12,835 nt of DNA, from the NCBI GenBank assembly GCA_937951975.1, contig CALGAJ010000016.1, positions 1 through 12,835 of the forward strand. The letters run 5' to 3'. A program made the translations under genes and the position numbers. Below, one piece after another: positions 5,281 to 11,694 of this stretch. How positions within the stretch are numbered: the first letter of the stretch is position 1; every line of letters begins with the position of its first letter. Below the pieces are notes generated by a model. That model saw only the letters and a program-made list of their open reading frames with translations, made no database searches and was not told the DNA's origin. Source of the DNA: an uncultured Desulfotignum sp. (GTDB lineage: Bacteria > Desulfobacterota > Desulfobacteria > Desulfobacterales > Desulfobacteraceae).

Positions 5281-6354
5281 ATGATTGAAAAATTAAAAGG
5301 CATAGAAGAGCGGTATGTGAAGCTGGAACACCTTTTGAGTGATCCTGAGGTGATCAAAGACCAGGCCAAATACCAGAAATACGTCAAAGAGCATGGGGAG
5401 CTCAACCGGATCGTTCCGGTGTTCCGGACCTATGAACAGGTTCTTGTGCAGCTTGAAGAAGCCCGTGAGCTGCTGAAGGATCCGGATTCCGAGATTCGCG
5501 GGATGGCCAGAGACGAGATCGTCAGCCTGGAAAAACAGGCGGAAACGTTGATGTCCAAACTCAATGTGCTGCTGATGCCCAAAGATCCCAGAGATGACAA
5601 AAACGTGATTCTGGAGATCCGGGCCGGCACGGGCGGGGAAGAAGCCGGTATTTTTGCCGGCGATCTTTTCAGGATGTACTCCCGGTATGCGGAGAATAAG
5701 AACTGGACCGTCGAGGTGATCGAAAAAAATGATTCCAGTGCCGGCGGATTCAAGGAAATCGTTTCCCTGATTCAGGGGAAAGGCGTTTTCGGCGCTTTCA
5801 AGTATGAGAGCGGTACCCATCGGGTGCAGCGGGTGCCGGAAACCGAAACCCAGGGACGGATTCATACGTCTGCCGTTACCGTGGCCGTTTTGCCCGAGGC
5901 GGAAGATATCGACATTGAAATCAACCCGGCAGATATCAAAGTGGATGTGTTCCGGGCGTCCGGGCCCGGGGGGCAGTCGGTGAACACCACGGATTCCGCG
6001 GTTCGGGTCACCCATGTTCCCACAGGTGTGGTGGCCACGTGCCAGGATGAAAAATCTCAGCATAAAAACAAGGCCAAAGCCCTGGGCGTGTTGAAATCCC
6101 GAATCCTGGATGCCAAAATGAGAGAGGAAGAAGCCAAACGGGCCGCGGACCGGAAAGGCCAGGTGGGAACCGGAGACCGGAGCGGCCGCATTCGGACCTA
6201 CAACTTTCCCCAGGGCCGGATGACCGATCATCGTATCGGGCTGACCCTGTACAAACTCGACAGTATCATGGAAGGCGATATCCAGACGATCATCGATGAG
6301 TTGAAAACCTTTCATCAGGCCCGTGCGTTGCAGGAAAACCACACCTTTGCATAA
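5281..6354 (+). CDS. prfA: Peptide chain release factor 1 (RF1)
   Basis: The 357-residue protein (E. coli 360) decodes UAA and UAG and triggers release of the finished peptide. The codon-recognition tripeptide is PET (186-188), of the RF1 PxT type and not the SPF of RF2. The catalytic motif is GGQ (230-232) in RASGPGGQSVNTTDSAVR; Gln232 is the residue methylated by PrmC, encoded next. The N-terminal coiled region (about 1-100) and the C-terminal RIRTYNFPQGRMTDHRIG block are intact. ATG 5281 is chosen because it gives the family N-terminus MIEKLKGIEERY; the in-frame TTG at 5266 lies inside the terminator stem. There is no strong ribosome binding site. The stop codon overlaps the prmC start (TAATG), so the two are translationally coupled. 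Confidence 0.97.
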   Translation: MIEKLKGIEERYVKLEHLLSDPEVIKDQAKYQKYVKEHGELNRIVPVFRTYEQVLVQLEEARELLKDPDSEIRGMARDEIVSLEKQAETLMSKLNVLLMPKDPRDDKNVILEIRAGTGGEEAGIFAGDLFRMYSRYAENKNWTVEVIEKNDSSAGGFKEIVSLIQGKGVFGAFKYESGTHRVQRVPETETQGRIHTSAVTVAVLPEAEDIDIEINPADIKVDVFRASGPGGQSVNTTDSAVRVTHVPTGVVATCQDEKSQHKNKAKALGVLKSRILDAKMREEEAKRAADRKGQVGTGDRSGRIRTYNFPQGRMTDHRIGLTLYKLDSIMEGDIQTIIDELKTFHQARALQENHTFA

Positions 6355-7223
6355 TGGACTGGACTGTATTCAAGCTGATTTCCTGGACGGAAACCTATTT
6401 TGCCCGGCATCACATTGACAGTCCCCGCCTGACCGCTGAAATTCTGCTGGGATTTTGCCTGGGTATCCGGCGTCTGGATCTGTATCTGCAGCACGACCGT
6501 CCTCTGGAAAAGCAGGAACTGGCCCGGTTTAAAACATTGATTCAGCGACGGAAAAATCATGAACCCGTGGCCTACATCACCGGCGAAAAAGGGTTTTTCG
6601 AATCCAGTTTTCAAGTGGGGCCGGGCGTGCTCATCCCCCGGCCCGATACCGAAACCCTGGTGACAACCACACTGTCGGTTCTGGATGAAAACCCCGGTAA
6701 ACCTCAAAAGGCTCTGGAACTGGGGGTGGGTTCCGGCGCCATTGTCATTTCGCTGGCAAAGGTGCATCCGGAGCATCTTTTTTTTGCCGGTGATATTTCC
6801 CGGGTTGCACTGGATTCCGCCCGGAAAAATGCGGCCCGGGAAAAAGAGATCGGAACCATTCATTTTTTCAACGGATCCTGGTTTGCCCCCCTGGTCCCCG
6901 GTCCTTTTTTTGATGTGATCGTCTCGAATCCGCCGTACATTCCCTCCAGAGACATTTCAGAACTGGCCCCGGAAATCCGAAATCATGAACCGATAACCGC
7001 CCTTGACGGTGGATATGACGGACTGTCATGTATCCGTGACATTGTGACCCAGGCCGGCGATTATCTGGTGCCTGGCGGACAGCTCCTTCTGGAAATGGGG
7101 TTTGACCAGAAAGACAAAGTCACGGCTCTGGCAAAAACATGTCCTCAATTTGATCATATACATATCATTCAGGATCTGGCCGGCCAAAACCGGGTGGCAC
7201 AATTTAAAAAAAAAATTGATTAA
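6354..7223 (+). CDS. prmC: Release factor glutamine N5-methyltransferase
   Basis: The 289-residue enzyme methylates the glutamine of the GGQ motif in RF1 and RF2 with S-adenosylmethionine, which speeds peptide release. The N-terminal helical domain (about 1-75) recognises the release factor and includes EPVAYITGEKGFF (70-82). The Rossmann methyltransferase domain has the SAM motif LELGVGSGAI (121-130), in which the usual DLGTGSG is slightly changed. The catalytic NPPY (192-195) sits in VIVSNPPYIPSRD. IPRPDTE (94-100) is the family motif before the fold. The start ATG shares one base with the stop of prfA, its substrate gene, so co-expression is built in. The protein ends in a lysine-rich tail. 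Confidence 0.97.
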   Translation: MDWTVFKLISWTETYFARHHIDSPRLTAEILLGFCLGIRRLDLYLQHDRPLEKQELARFKTLIQRRKNHEPVAYITGEKGFFESSFQVGPGVLIPRPDTETLVTTTLSVLDENPGKPQKALELGVGSGAIVISLAKVHPEHLFFAGDISRVALDSARKNAAREKEIGTIHFFNGSWFAPLVPGPFFDVIVSNPPYIPSRDISELAPEIRNHEPITALDGGYDGLSCIRDIVTQAGDYLVPGGQLLLEMGFDQKDKVTALAKTCPQFDHIHIIQDLAGQNRVAQFKKKID

Positions 7224-7244
7224 CTCCTTTGTTTTTGATATAGA
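7216..7244 (+). promoter_or_regulatory. Possible promoter for the rpsB operon
   Basis: -35 TTGATT (7216-7221), overlapping the end of prmC, a 17-bp spacer, and -10 TATAGA (7239-7244), each matching four of six consensus bases. Transcription would start near 7251 and give a leader of about 126 nt. No intrinsic terminator separates prmC from rpsB, so read-through is also possible. Confidence 0.4.
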
Positions 7245-7376
7245 TGTAAGGATTTTTACCAGAAGCGTTTAACACACACATTCATGGACCCGGTGTCCGG
7301 TGCTTTTCACAAAGTCGATTTCCGGGGATGAAATGGATGAAGGATTTAAAACCATTAAGATTGATTTGGAGAACCA

Positions 7377-8234
7377 ATGGCCTACATTACCATCAGAGAA
7401 TTGCTTGAAGCCGGTGTGCATTTCGGACACCAGACAAAACGCTGGAACCCCAAGATGAAAAAATATATCTTCGGGGCCAGAAACGGGATCTACATTATTG
7501 ACCTGCAGCAGACCGTGAAACTGTTCAAAGAAGCCCATGATTTTATCAAAGGCATCGCAGCGGAAGGTAAGGATGTCCTGTTTGTGGGAACCAAAAAACA
7601 GGCGTCCGAAACCCTGTATGAAGAAGCCAACCGGGCTGAGATGTTTTATGTGGAAAACAGATGGCTGGGCGGCATGCTGACCAACTTTCAGACCATCAAG
7701 AACAACATCAACCGGTTTCATTTTCTCAATTCCATTGAAAATGACGGGACCCTTGAAAATTATCCCAAAAAAGAGCAGTCAAAAATGCTCAAGGAAAAAG
7801 AGAAACTGGAATTTGCCATCGGCGGTATCAGCAATATGAAACGGCTGCCGTCCGCCATTTTCATCATTGATCCCAAAAATGAGGCCATTGCCGTAAAAGA
7901 GGGCAAGCGTTTAGGTATCCCCATTGTGGCTGTCGTGGATACCAACTGTGATCCTGATGATATCGATTATGTGATCCCCGGCAATGACGATGCCATCCGG
8001 TCGATCCGGCTGTTTACTTCCCGAATTGCCGATGCCTGCATTGAAGGTCGTCAGATCTATGAAGAAAAAATGCAGGCCCAGGCGGATGGGGATCAGGAAA
8101 AAGAAATGGATAAAGGGGATCAGAAAGTGGCCATTGAAGTGGTATCAGACGGTACTGACGGCCCGGTTGTGGAAAAGATCAAACGCAAAACAGCACCTGC
8201 TGAATCAGCAGAAGAATCGATTGAAACTGAATAA
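7377..8234 (+). CDS. rpsB: Ribosomal protein uS2 with extended acidic C-terminal tail
   Basis: The 285-residue protein is longer than the usual 230-260. Residues 1 to about 231 are the conserved S2 fold of the small subunit, with VHFGHQTKRWNPKM (14-27), NRWLGGMLTNF (94-104) and the C-terminal core RSIRLFTSRIADACIEGRQIY. The remaining 54 residues form a charged, low-complexity tail, mostly acidic with a KIKRK patch, and are probably disordered; what the tail does is unknown. The start has GGAG about 7 nt upstream. A 153-bp gap with a possible promoter precedes the gene, and tsf follows after 26 bp in the order found in most bacteria. In E. coli, S2 represses rpsB-tsf through the leader; I could not recognise that structure here. 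Confidence 0.97.
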   Translation: MAYITIRELLEAGVHFGHQTKRWNPKMKKYIFGARNGIYIIDLQQTVKLFKEAHDFIKGIAAEGKDVLFVGTKKQASETLYEEANRAEMFYVENRWLGGMLTNFQTIKNNINRFHFLNSIENDGTLENYPKKEQSKMLKEKEKLEFAIGGISNMKRLPSAIFIIDPKNEAIAVKEGKRLGIPIVAVVDTNCDPDDIDYVIPGNDDAIRSIRLFTSRIADACIEGRQIYEEKMQAQADGDQEKEMDKGDQKVAIEVVSDGTDGPVVEKIKRKTAPAESAEESIETE

Positions 8235-8260
8235 CGACATTTTAAGAGGAGCACAATAAT

Positions 8261-8857
8261 ATGGCTGAGATTTCCGCGGCAATGGTAAAAGAACTGCGCG
8301 AAGCAACCGGGTCGGGCATCATGGATTGTAAACGGGTGCTGGCTGAAGCAGACGGTAATATGGAAAAAGCGTTCGAACTGCTGCGCAAAAAAGGGCTGGC
8401 CAAGGCAGCCAAGCGGGCGGGGCGATCCACGTCCGAAGGCATTGTTTATTCTTATATTCACACCGGTGCCAAATTGGGCGTGCTGGTGGAAGTGAATTGT
8501 GAATCGGATTTTGTGGCCAAAACCGATGATTTCATCGAATTTGCCAAAAACATTGCCATGCACATCGCTGCTGCCAATCCTGCAGGGCTGACACCCGATG
8601 ATGTGGATCAAAGCGTGGTGGAAAAGGAGCGCGAAATTTTCAGAGCTCAGATGCTTGAAGAAGGCAAGCCTGAAAACATCATAGACAAGATTGTGGACGG
8701 CAAGGTGGAAAAATTCTACAAGGAAGTCTGCCTGATGAGTCAGCAGTATGTCAAGGATCCCCAGAAAACCATTGAAGAGTTCTTGAAGGAAACCATCGGC
8801 AAGATCGGTGAAAATATCCAGATCAGACGTTTTGCGCGGTTCCAGATAGGAGCGTAA
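8261..8857 (+). CDS. tsf: Elongation factor Ts (short form)
   Basis: The 198-residue protein is the nucleotide exchange factor that frees EF-Tu from GDP. It has the N-terminal UBA-like domain (about 1-55, VKELREATGSGIMDCKRVL) and the core motif at 82-86, SDFVA, where most species have TDFVA; Asp83 and Phe84, which open the EF-Tu nucleotide site, are kept. The E. coli protein has 283 residues. The shorter form here lacks one core subdomain and the long coiled-coil, as in Thermus and many other bacteria, so this is not a truncation. RFARFQIGA ends the protein. The ribosome binding site AGAGGAG lies about 10 nt before the ATG. Its last codons contain the pyrH ribosome binding site. Confidence 0.97.
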   Translation: MAEISAAMVKELREATGSGIMDCKRVLAEADGNMEKAFELLRKKGLAKAAKRAGRSTSEGIVYSYIHTGAKLGVLVEVNCESDFVAKTDDFIEFAKNIAMHIAAANPAGLTPDDVDQSVVEKEREIFRAQMLEEGKPENIIDKIVDGKVEKFYKEVCLMSQQYVKDPQKTIEEFLKETIGKIGENIQIRRFARFQIGA

Positions 8858-8863
8858 CTGTTG
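8848..8863 (+). promoter_or_regulatory. Ribosome binding site and TTG start of pyrH
   Basis: AGGAG (8848-8852) lies in the last codons of tsf, 8 nt before TTG 8861, and there is no ATG or GTG in a better place. The TTG gives an N-terminus of normal length ahead of the conserved ILIKLSGEAL, so the rare start codon is well supported. Confidence 0.75.
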
Positions 8864-9577
8864 AATACCCAGCCGAAGTTCAAACGGATTTTAATCAAGC
8901 TGAGTGGTGAAGCCCTGATGGGAAATCAGGGCTTCGGCATTACCCCGGAAATGATTCATTATGTGGCGGAAGAAATCGCCAAAGTGGCCCGGTTGAACGT
9001 TGAAATCGGCATTGTGGTGGGCGGCGGCAATATCTTTCGAGGGGTGGCCGGCAGTTCCGCCGGTATGGACAGGAGTTCCGCAGACAATATGGGAATGCTG
9101 GCCACAGTGATCAACTCTCTGGCATTGTGTGATGCCCTGGAGAAATGTGATGTGCCCACCCGGGTGCAGTCCGCCATACGCATGGATCAGATTGCAGAAC
9201 CCTTTATCCGGAGAAAGGCCATCCGGCATCTTGAAAAAGGGCGGATCGTGATTTTTGCGGCGGGAACAGGCAATCCGTATTTTACGACAGATACGGCCGC
9301 TGTGCTCCGGGCCCATGAAACCCGTGCACAGATTCTGTTCAAAGCCACCCAGGTGGACGGGGTGTATGACAAAGACCCGGTGGCGCATGAAGATGCAGTG
9401 ATGTTTGATGAATTGTCCTATATGCGGGTGATTGAAAAACAGCTTCATGTCATGGACATGACGGCCATTTCCCTGGCCATGGAGCAAGACCTGCCCCTTC
9501 AGGTGTTTGATCTGCATAAATCTGATAACATTCTCAAGGCGGTGTTGGGTCAGGATATCGGCACCCGGATAAAATAA
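8861..9577 (+). CDS. pyrH: Uridylate (UMP) kinase
   Basis: The 238-residue enzyme of the amino acid kinase fold phosphorylates UMP to UDP as a hexamer in pyrimidine nucleotide synthesis. It is typically activated by GTP and inhibited by UTP. Visible motifs are KRILIKLSGEAL (8-19) for phosphate binding, GGGNIFRG (54-61), the UMP-site region SADNMGMLAT (73-82), GTGNPYFTTDTAA (135-147), and KATQVDGVYDKDP (161-173) near the ATP site. It begins with TTG, 3 nt after the tsf stop. A perfect 10-bp inverted repeat lies in codons 17-25 (8909-8935). The position between tsf and frr is the usual one. Confidence 0.97.
   Translation: MNTQPKFKRILIKLSGEALMGNQGFGITPEMIHYVAEEIAKVARLNVEIGIVVGGGNIFRGVAGSSAGMDRSSADNMGMLATVINSLALCDALEKCDVPTRVQSAIRMDQIAEPFIRRKAIRHLEKGRIVIFAAGTGNPYFTTDTAAVLRAHETRAQILFKATQVDGVYDKDPVAHEDAVMFDELSYMRVIEKQLHVMDMTAISLAMEQDLPLQVFDLHKSDNILKAVLGQDIGTRIK
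8909..8935 (+). repeat. Perfect 10-bp inverted repeat (hairpin) inside the start of pyrH
   Basis: GAAGCCCTGA (8909-8918) is the exact reverse complement of TCAGGGCTTC (8926-8935), with a 7-nt loop. In the mRNA this would be a stable hairpin 49 nt into the coding sequence. It encodes part of the conserved GEALMGNQGFG, so the left arm is constrained by the protein; the right arm is less so. Confidence 0.7.
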
Positions 9578-9591
9578 AGAGGTGACCTCAT

Positions 9592-10149
9592 ATGATCGAT
9601 GAAGTGGTCGAAGAAACCAGGGACCGGATGGGAAAAACACAGAAAGCCTTTGTCAAGGAAATGGCAAAGGTTCGGACCGGCAGGGCATCCCAGTCCATGC
9701 TGGACAGTGTGAAAGTGGATTATTACGGCACCCAGACACCGTTGCCCCAGATGGCCACGGTCTCCATTCCCGAAAGCCGCCTGATCACCGTGAAACCGTG
9801 GGATATCAGCGTGATCAATTCGGTGGAGAAAGCCATTCTCAAAGCCAATCTCGGACTGACGCCGTCCAATGACGGTAAATTGATCCGGATCTCCATCCCT
9901 CCTTTGACCGAGGAGCGCAGAAAGGAGATCGCCAAAAATGTGTCCAAAATATGTGAAGAATACAAAGTGGCGGTTCGCAATATCCGTCGGGATTCCAATG
10001 ACATGCTCAAGGAACTGCAAAAAGACGGAGAAATTTCCGAAGATGACAGTTTCAAGGGCCAGAAACAGGTTCAGGACCTGACCGACGAGTATATCCAGCG
10101 CCTGGACGATATTTTTGCTGAAAAAGAAAAGGAAATCCTTGAAATCTGA
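9592..10149 (+). CDS. frr: Ribosome recycling factor
   Basis: At 185 residues the protein has exactly the usual length. With EF-G it splits the post-termination ribosome into subunits, the step after RF1 action. The conserved block KVRTGRAS (26-33) and the arginines in VAVRNIRRDSND (126-137, including Arg129 and Arg132) lie in the long three-helix domain that contacts 23S rRNA. Domain II spans about residues 32-104. AGAGGTGA stands 6 nt before ATG 9592. The gene starts 14 nt after pyrH, and its last 11 nt overlap the proposed uppS start. Confidence 0.98.
   Translation: MIDEVVEETRDRMGKTQKAFVKEMAKVRTGRASQSMLDSVKVDYYGTQTPLPQMATVSIPESRLITVKPWDISVINSVEKAILKANLGLTPSNDGKLIRISIPPLTEERRKEIAKNVSKICEEYKVAVRNIRRDSNDMLKELQKDGEISEDDSFKGQKQVQDLTDEYIQRLDDIFAEKEKEILEI
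10129..10141 (+). promoter_or_regulatory. Ribosome binding site and TTG start chosen for uppS
   Basis: AAGGA (10129-10133) lies 5 nt before TTG 10139, which is in frame with uppS and overlaps the end of frr by 11 nt. The longer alternative, TTG 10115, has no ribosome binding site and would add eight lysine-rich residues. Overlap suggests coupling to frr translation. Confidence 0.65.
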
Positions 10150-10909
10150 TTTTCAGCGGGTCCATGATCTGGACCCTGCCAGATTGCCGAAACATGTGTC
10201 GGTTATCATGGACGGCAACGGCCGGTGGGCCAAAAAACGATGGATGAACCGGATCAAAGGTCATGAAAAAGGCTCCCAGACGGTCAGAACCATTGTAACG
10301 TCCTGCCGGAAATTGCAGATTCCTTATTTGACCTTATATGCATTCTCCACTGAAAACTGGGCCAGACCCCATTCCGAAGTATCAGCGCTCATGCACCTGT
10401 TAAAGCAATTTCTGGTGTCAGAACGCGATGAGCTGATAGAAAAAGGGATCTGCCTGAACGTGCTGGGCCAGTTGGAAAAACTGCCGGAAGATGTTCAGGC
10501 TCAAGCCGTGGAAACCATGGCAGCCACAGGTAAAAATACACAGATGACCTTGAATCTGGCCTTAAGTTACGGCAGCCGCCAGGAAATTACCGATGCGGTT
10601 CGTGCCCTGGCCAGAAAAGTGGAAACCGGGGAACTGGCAGCCGATGACATCAATGCGCAGATGATAACCGATCATCTGTACACAGCCGGCATGCCGGACC
10701 CGGATCTGGTCATCCGGACCTCCGGAGAGTTCCGGCTATCCAATTTTCTGCTCTGGCAGTCCGCGTATGCGGAGATTTTTATCACGCCCACCTTATGGCC
10801 GGATTTTACCGAGACGGAATTTATCGACATCTTAACCCATTATCAGAAAAGGGACCGACGGTTCGGTAACGTTGAATGCAACATGCCCAGCGATGGATTA
10901 CCACATTAA
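10139..10909 (+). CDS. uppS: Undecaprenyl diphosphate synthase (cis-prenyltransferase)
   Basis: With the TTG start at 10139 the protein has 256 residues, the usual length. It extends farnesyl diphosphate with eight isopentenyl units in cis to make the C55 carrier lipid precursor for peptidoglycan and O-antigen. The catalytic aspartate is Asp25 in VIMDGNGRWAKKR. Other family motifs are LYAFSTENW (66-74), SYGSRQEI (143-150) and the C-terminal signature IRTSGEFRLSNFLLWQSAYAE (192-212) with the arginines and serine that bind diphosphate. Its substrate pathway is served by dxr two genes downstream. The gene overlaps frr by 11 nt and cdsA by 34 nt. Confidence 0.96.
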   Translation: MKSDFQRVHDLDPARLPKHVSVIMDGNGRWAKKRWMNRIKGHEKGSQTVRTIVTSCRKLQIPYLTLYAFSTENWARPHSEVSALMHLLKQFLVSERDELIEKGICLNVLGQLEKLPEDVQAQAVETMAATGKNTQMTLNLALSYGSRQEITDAVRALARKVETGELAADDINAQMITDHLYTAGMPDPDLVIRTSGEFRLSNFLLWQSAYAEIFITPTLWPDFTETEFIDILTHYQKRDRRFGNVECNMPSDGLPH

Positions 10910-11694
10910 TACTGGCACCTTTGATCATCTGGATTCTGATCAAAGGCACATCCGTGATTTTGTCCGCCCTGGTTTCCAGTGTGGCTATTTTTGCCGTCCG
11001 GGAATATCTGAGAATCGTTTTCAGATCTGATACCCATCCTGTGCCGTGGATGATCACCGGATTTTCCTATCTGACCTGTGTCTTTCTGGTGACTGCCGCC
11101 GCGTTCGGCTCATGGCCGGTAATGATTCTTGTGCTGGTCCTGAACCTGATTTTTCTCTCCGCCTTTGTCCTGTTCCGTTTTCCGGCAGTCGAGAACCTGT
11201 TTGATACCATTGCCCGGCAGGCGCTGGGGATCCTGTATATCCCCTTGTCCCTGTCTTTGCTGCTGTTTGTAAGAAGTATGGAAAACGGTGCGCTCTGGGT
11301 GTTCTGGCTGCTGATTGTCTGTTTCATGAATGATACCGGCGCCTTTTACACGGGCACGTTTTTCGGAAAACGCAAACTGGCGCCCCGGATCAGCCCCAAA
11401 AAAACCATGGAAGGGTCCGCCGGTGGTATTGGTGCCGCCATGGCAGCCGGGCTGATTTTTTCTCTGATATTTTTCGGCTCACCCGGTCTGGCTTTGTTGA
11501 CACTTCCCTGTGCCTTGCTCATTGCCGTGGCCGGACAGGTGGGAGATCTGTTTGAATCCGCGTTGAAACGGTCGTCCTCGGTCAAGGATTCCGGCCGCAT
11601 CCTGCCGGGTCACGGGGGGATGCTGGACCGTATTGACGGATTGCTGTTCGCCATTCCCGTACTCTACGCATATCTGTGGGCCGCGGGCATATGA
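10876..11694 (+). CDS. cdsA: Phosphatidate cytidylyltransferase (CDP-diglyceride synthase)
   Basis: The 272-residue polytopic inner-membrane protein has several hydrophobic segments (for example about 8-24, 26-42, 60-76, 80-100, 116-133, 139-152 and 186-200). It makes CDP-diacylglycerol from phosphatidate and CTP, the branch point to phosphatidylethanolamine, phosphatidylglycerol and cardiolipin. The family signature is complete at 228-254: SALKR, then KD, PGHGGMLDRID; Asp224 and Asp251 are likely metal ligands. ATG 10876 fits the family N-terminus (QRWITTLILAPL) but lies 34 nt inside uppS and has no clear ribosome binding site, so translation probably depends on ribosomes finishing uppS. Its stop overlaps the dxr start by 4 nt (ATGA). 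Confidence 0.96.
   Translation: MQHAQRWITTLILAPLIIWILIKGTSVILSALVSSVAIFAVREYLRIVFRSDTHPVPWMITGFSYLTCVFLVTAAAFGSWPVMILVLVLNLIFLSAFVLFRFPAVENLFDTIARQALGILYIPLSLSLLLFVRSMENGALWVFWLLIVCFMNDTGAFYTGTFFGKRKLAPRISPKKTMEGSAGGIGAAMAAGLIFSLIFFGSPGLALLTLPCALLIAVAGQVGDLFESALKRSSSVKDSGRILPGHGGMLDRIDGLLFAIPVLYAYLWAAGI

Noticed and set aside
5293..6342. 349-codon open frame antisense to prfA
   Set aside because: It is a shadow of the coding strand. The plus frame is unmistakable RF1, and the antisense product is rich in His, Gly and Phe with no motifs.
9579..9589. Self-complementary GAGGTGACCTC at the frr ribosome binding site
   Set aside because: The arms are only 5 bp with a single central base, so no hairpin can form within one molecule. 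It is a by-product of a strong Shine-Dalgarno sequence.
8891..9640. 249-codon open frame antisense to pyrH
   Set aside because: A shadow frame opposite a complete UMP kinase, with no start signals.
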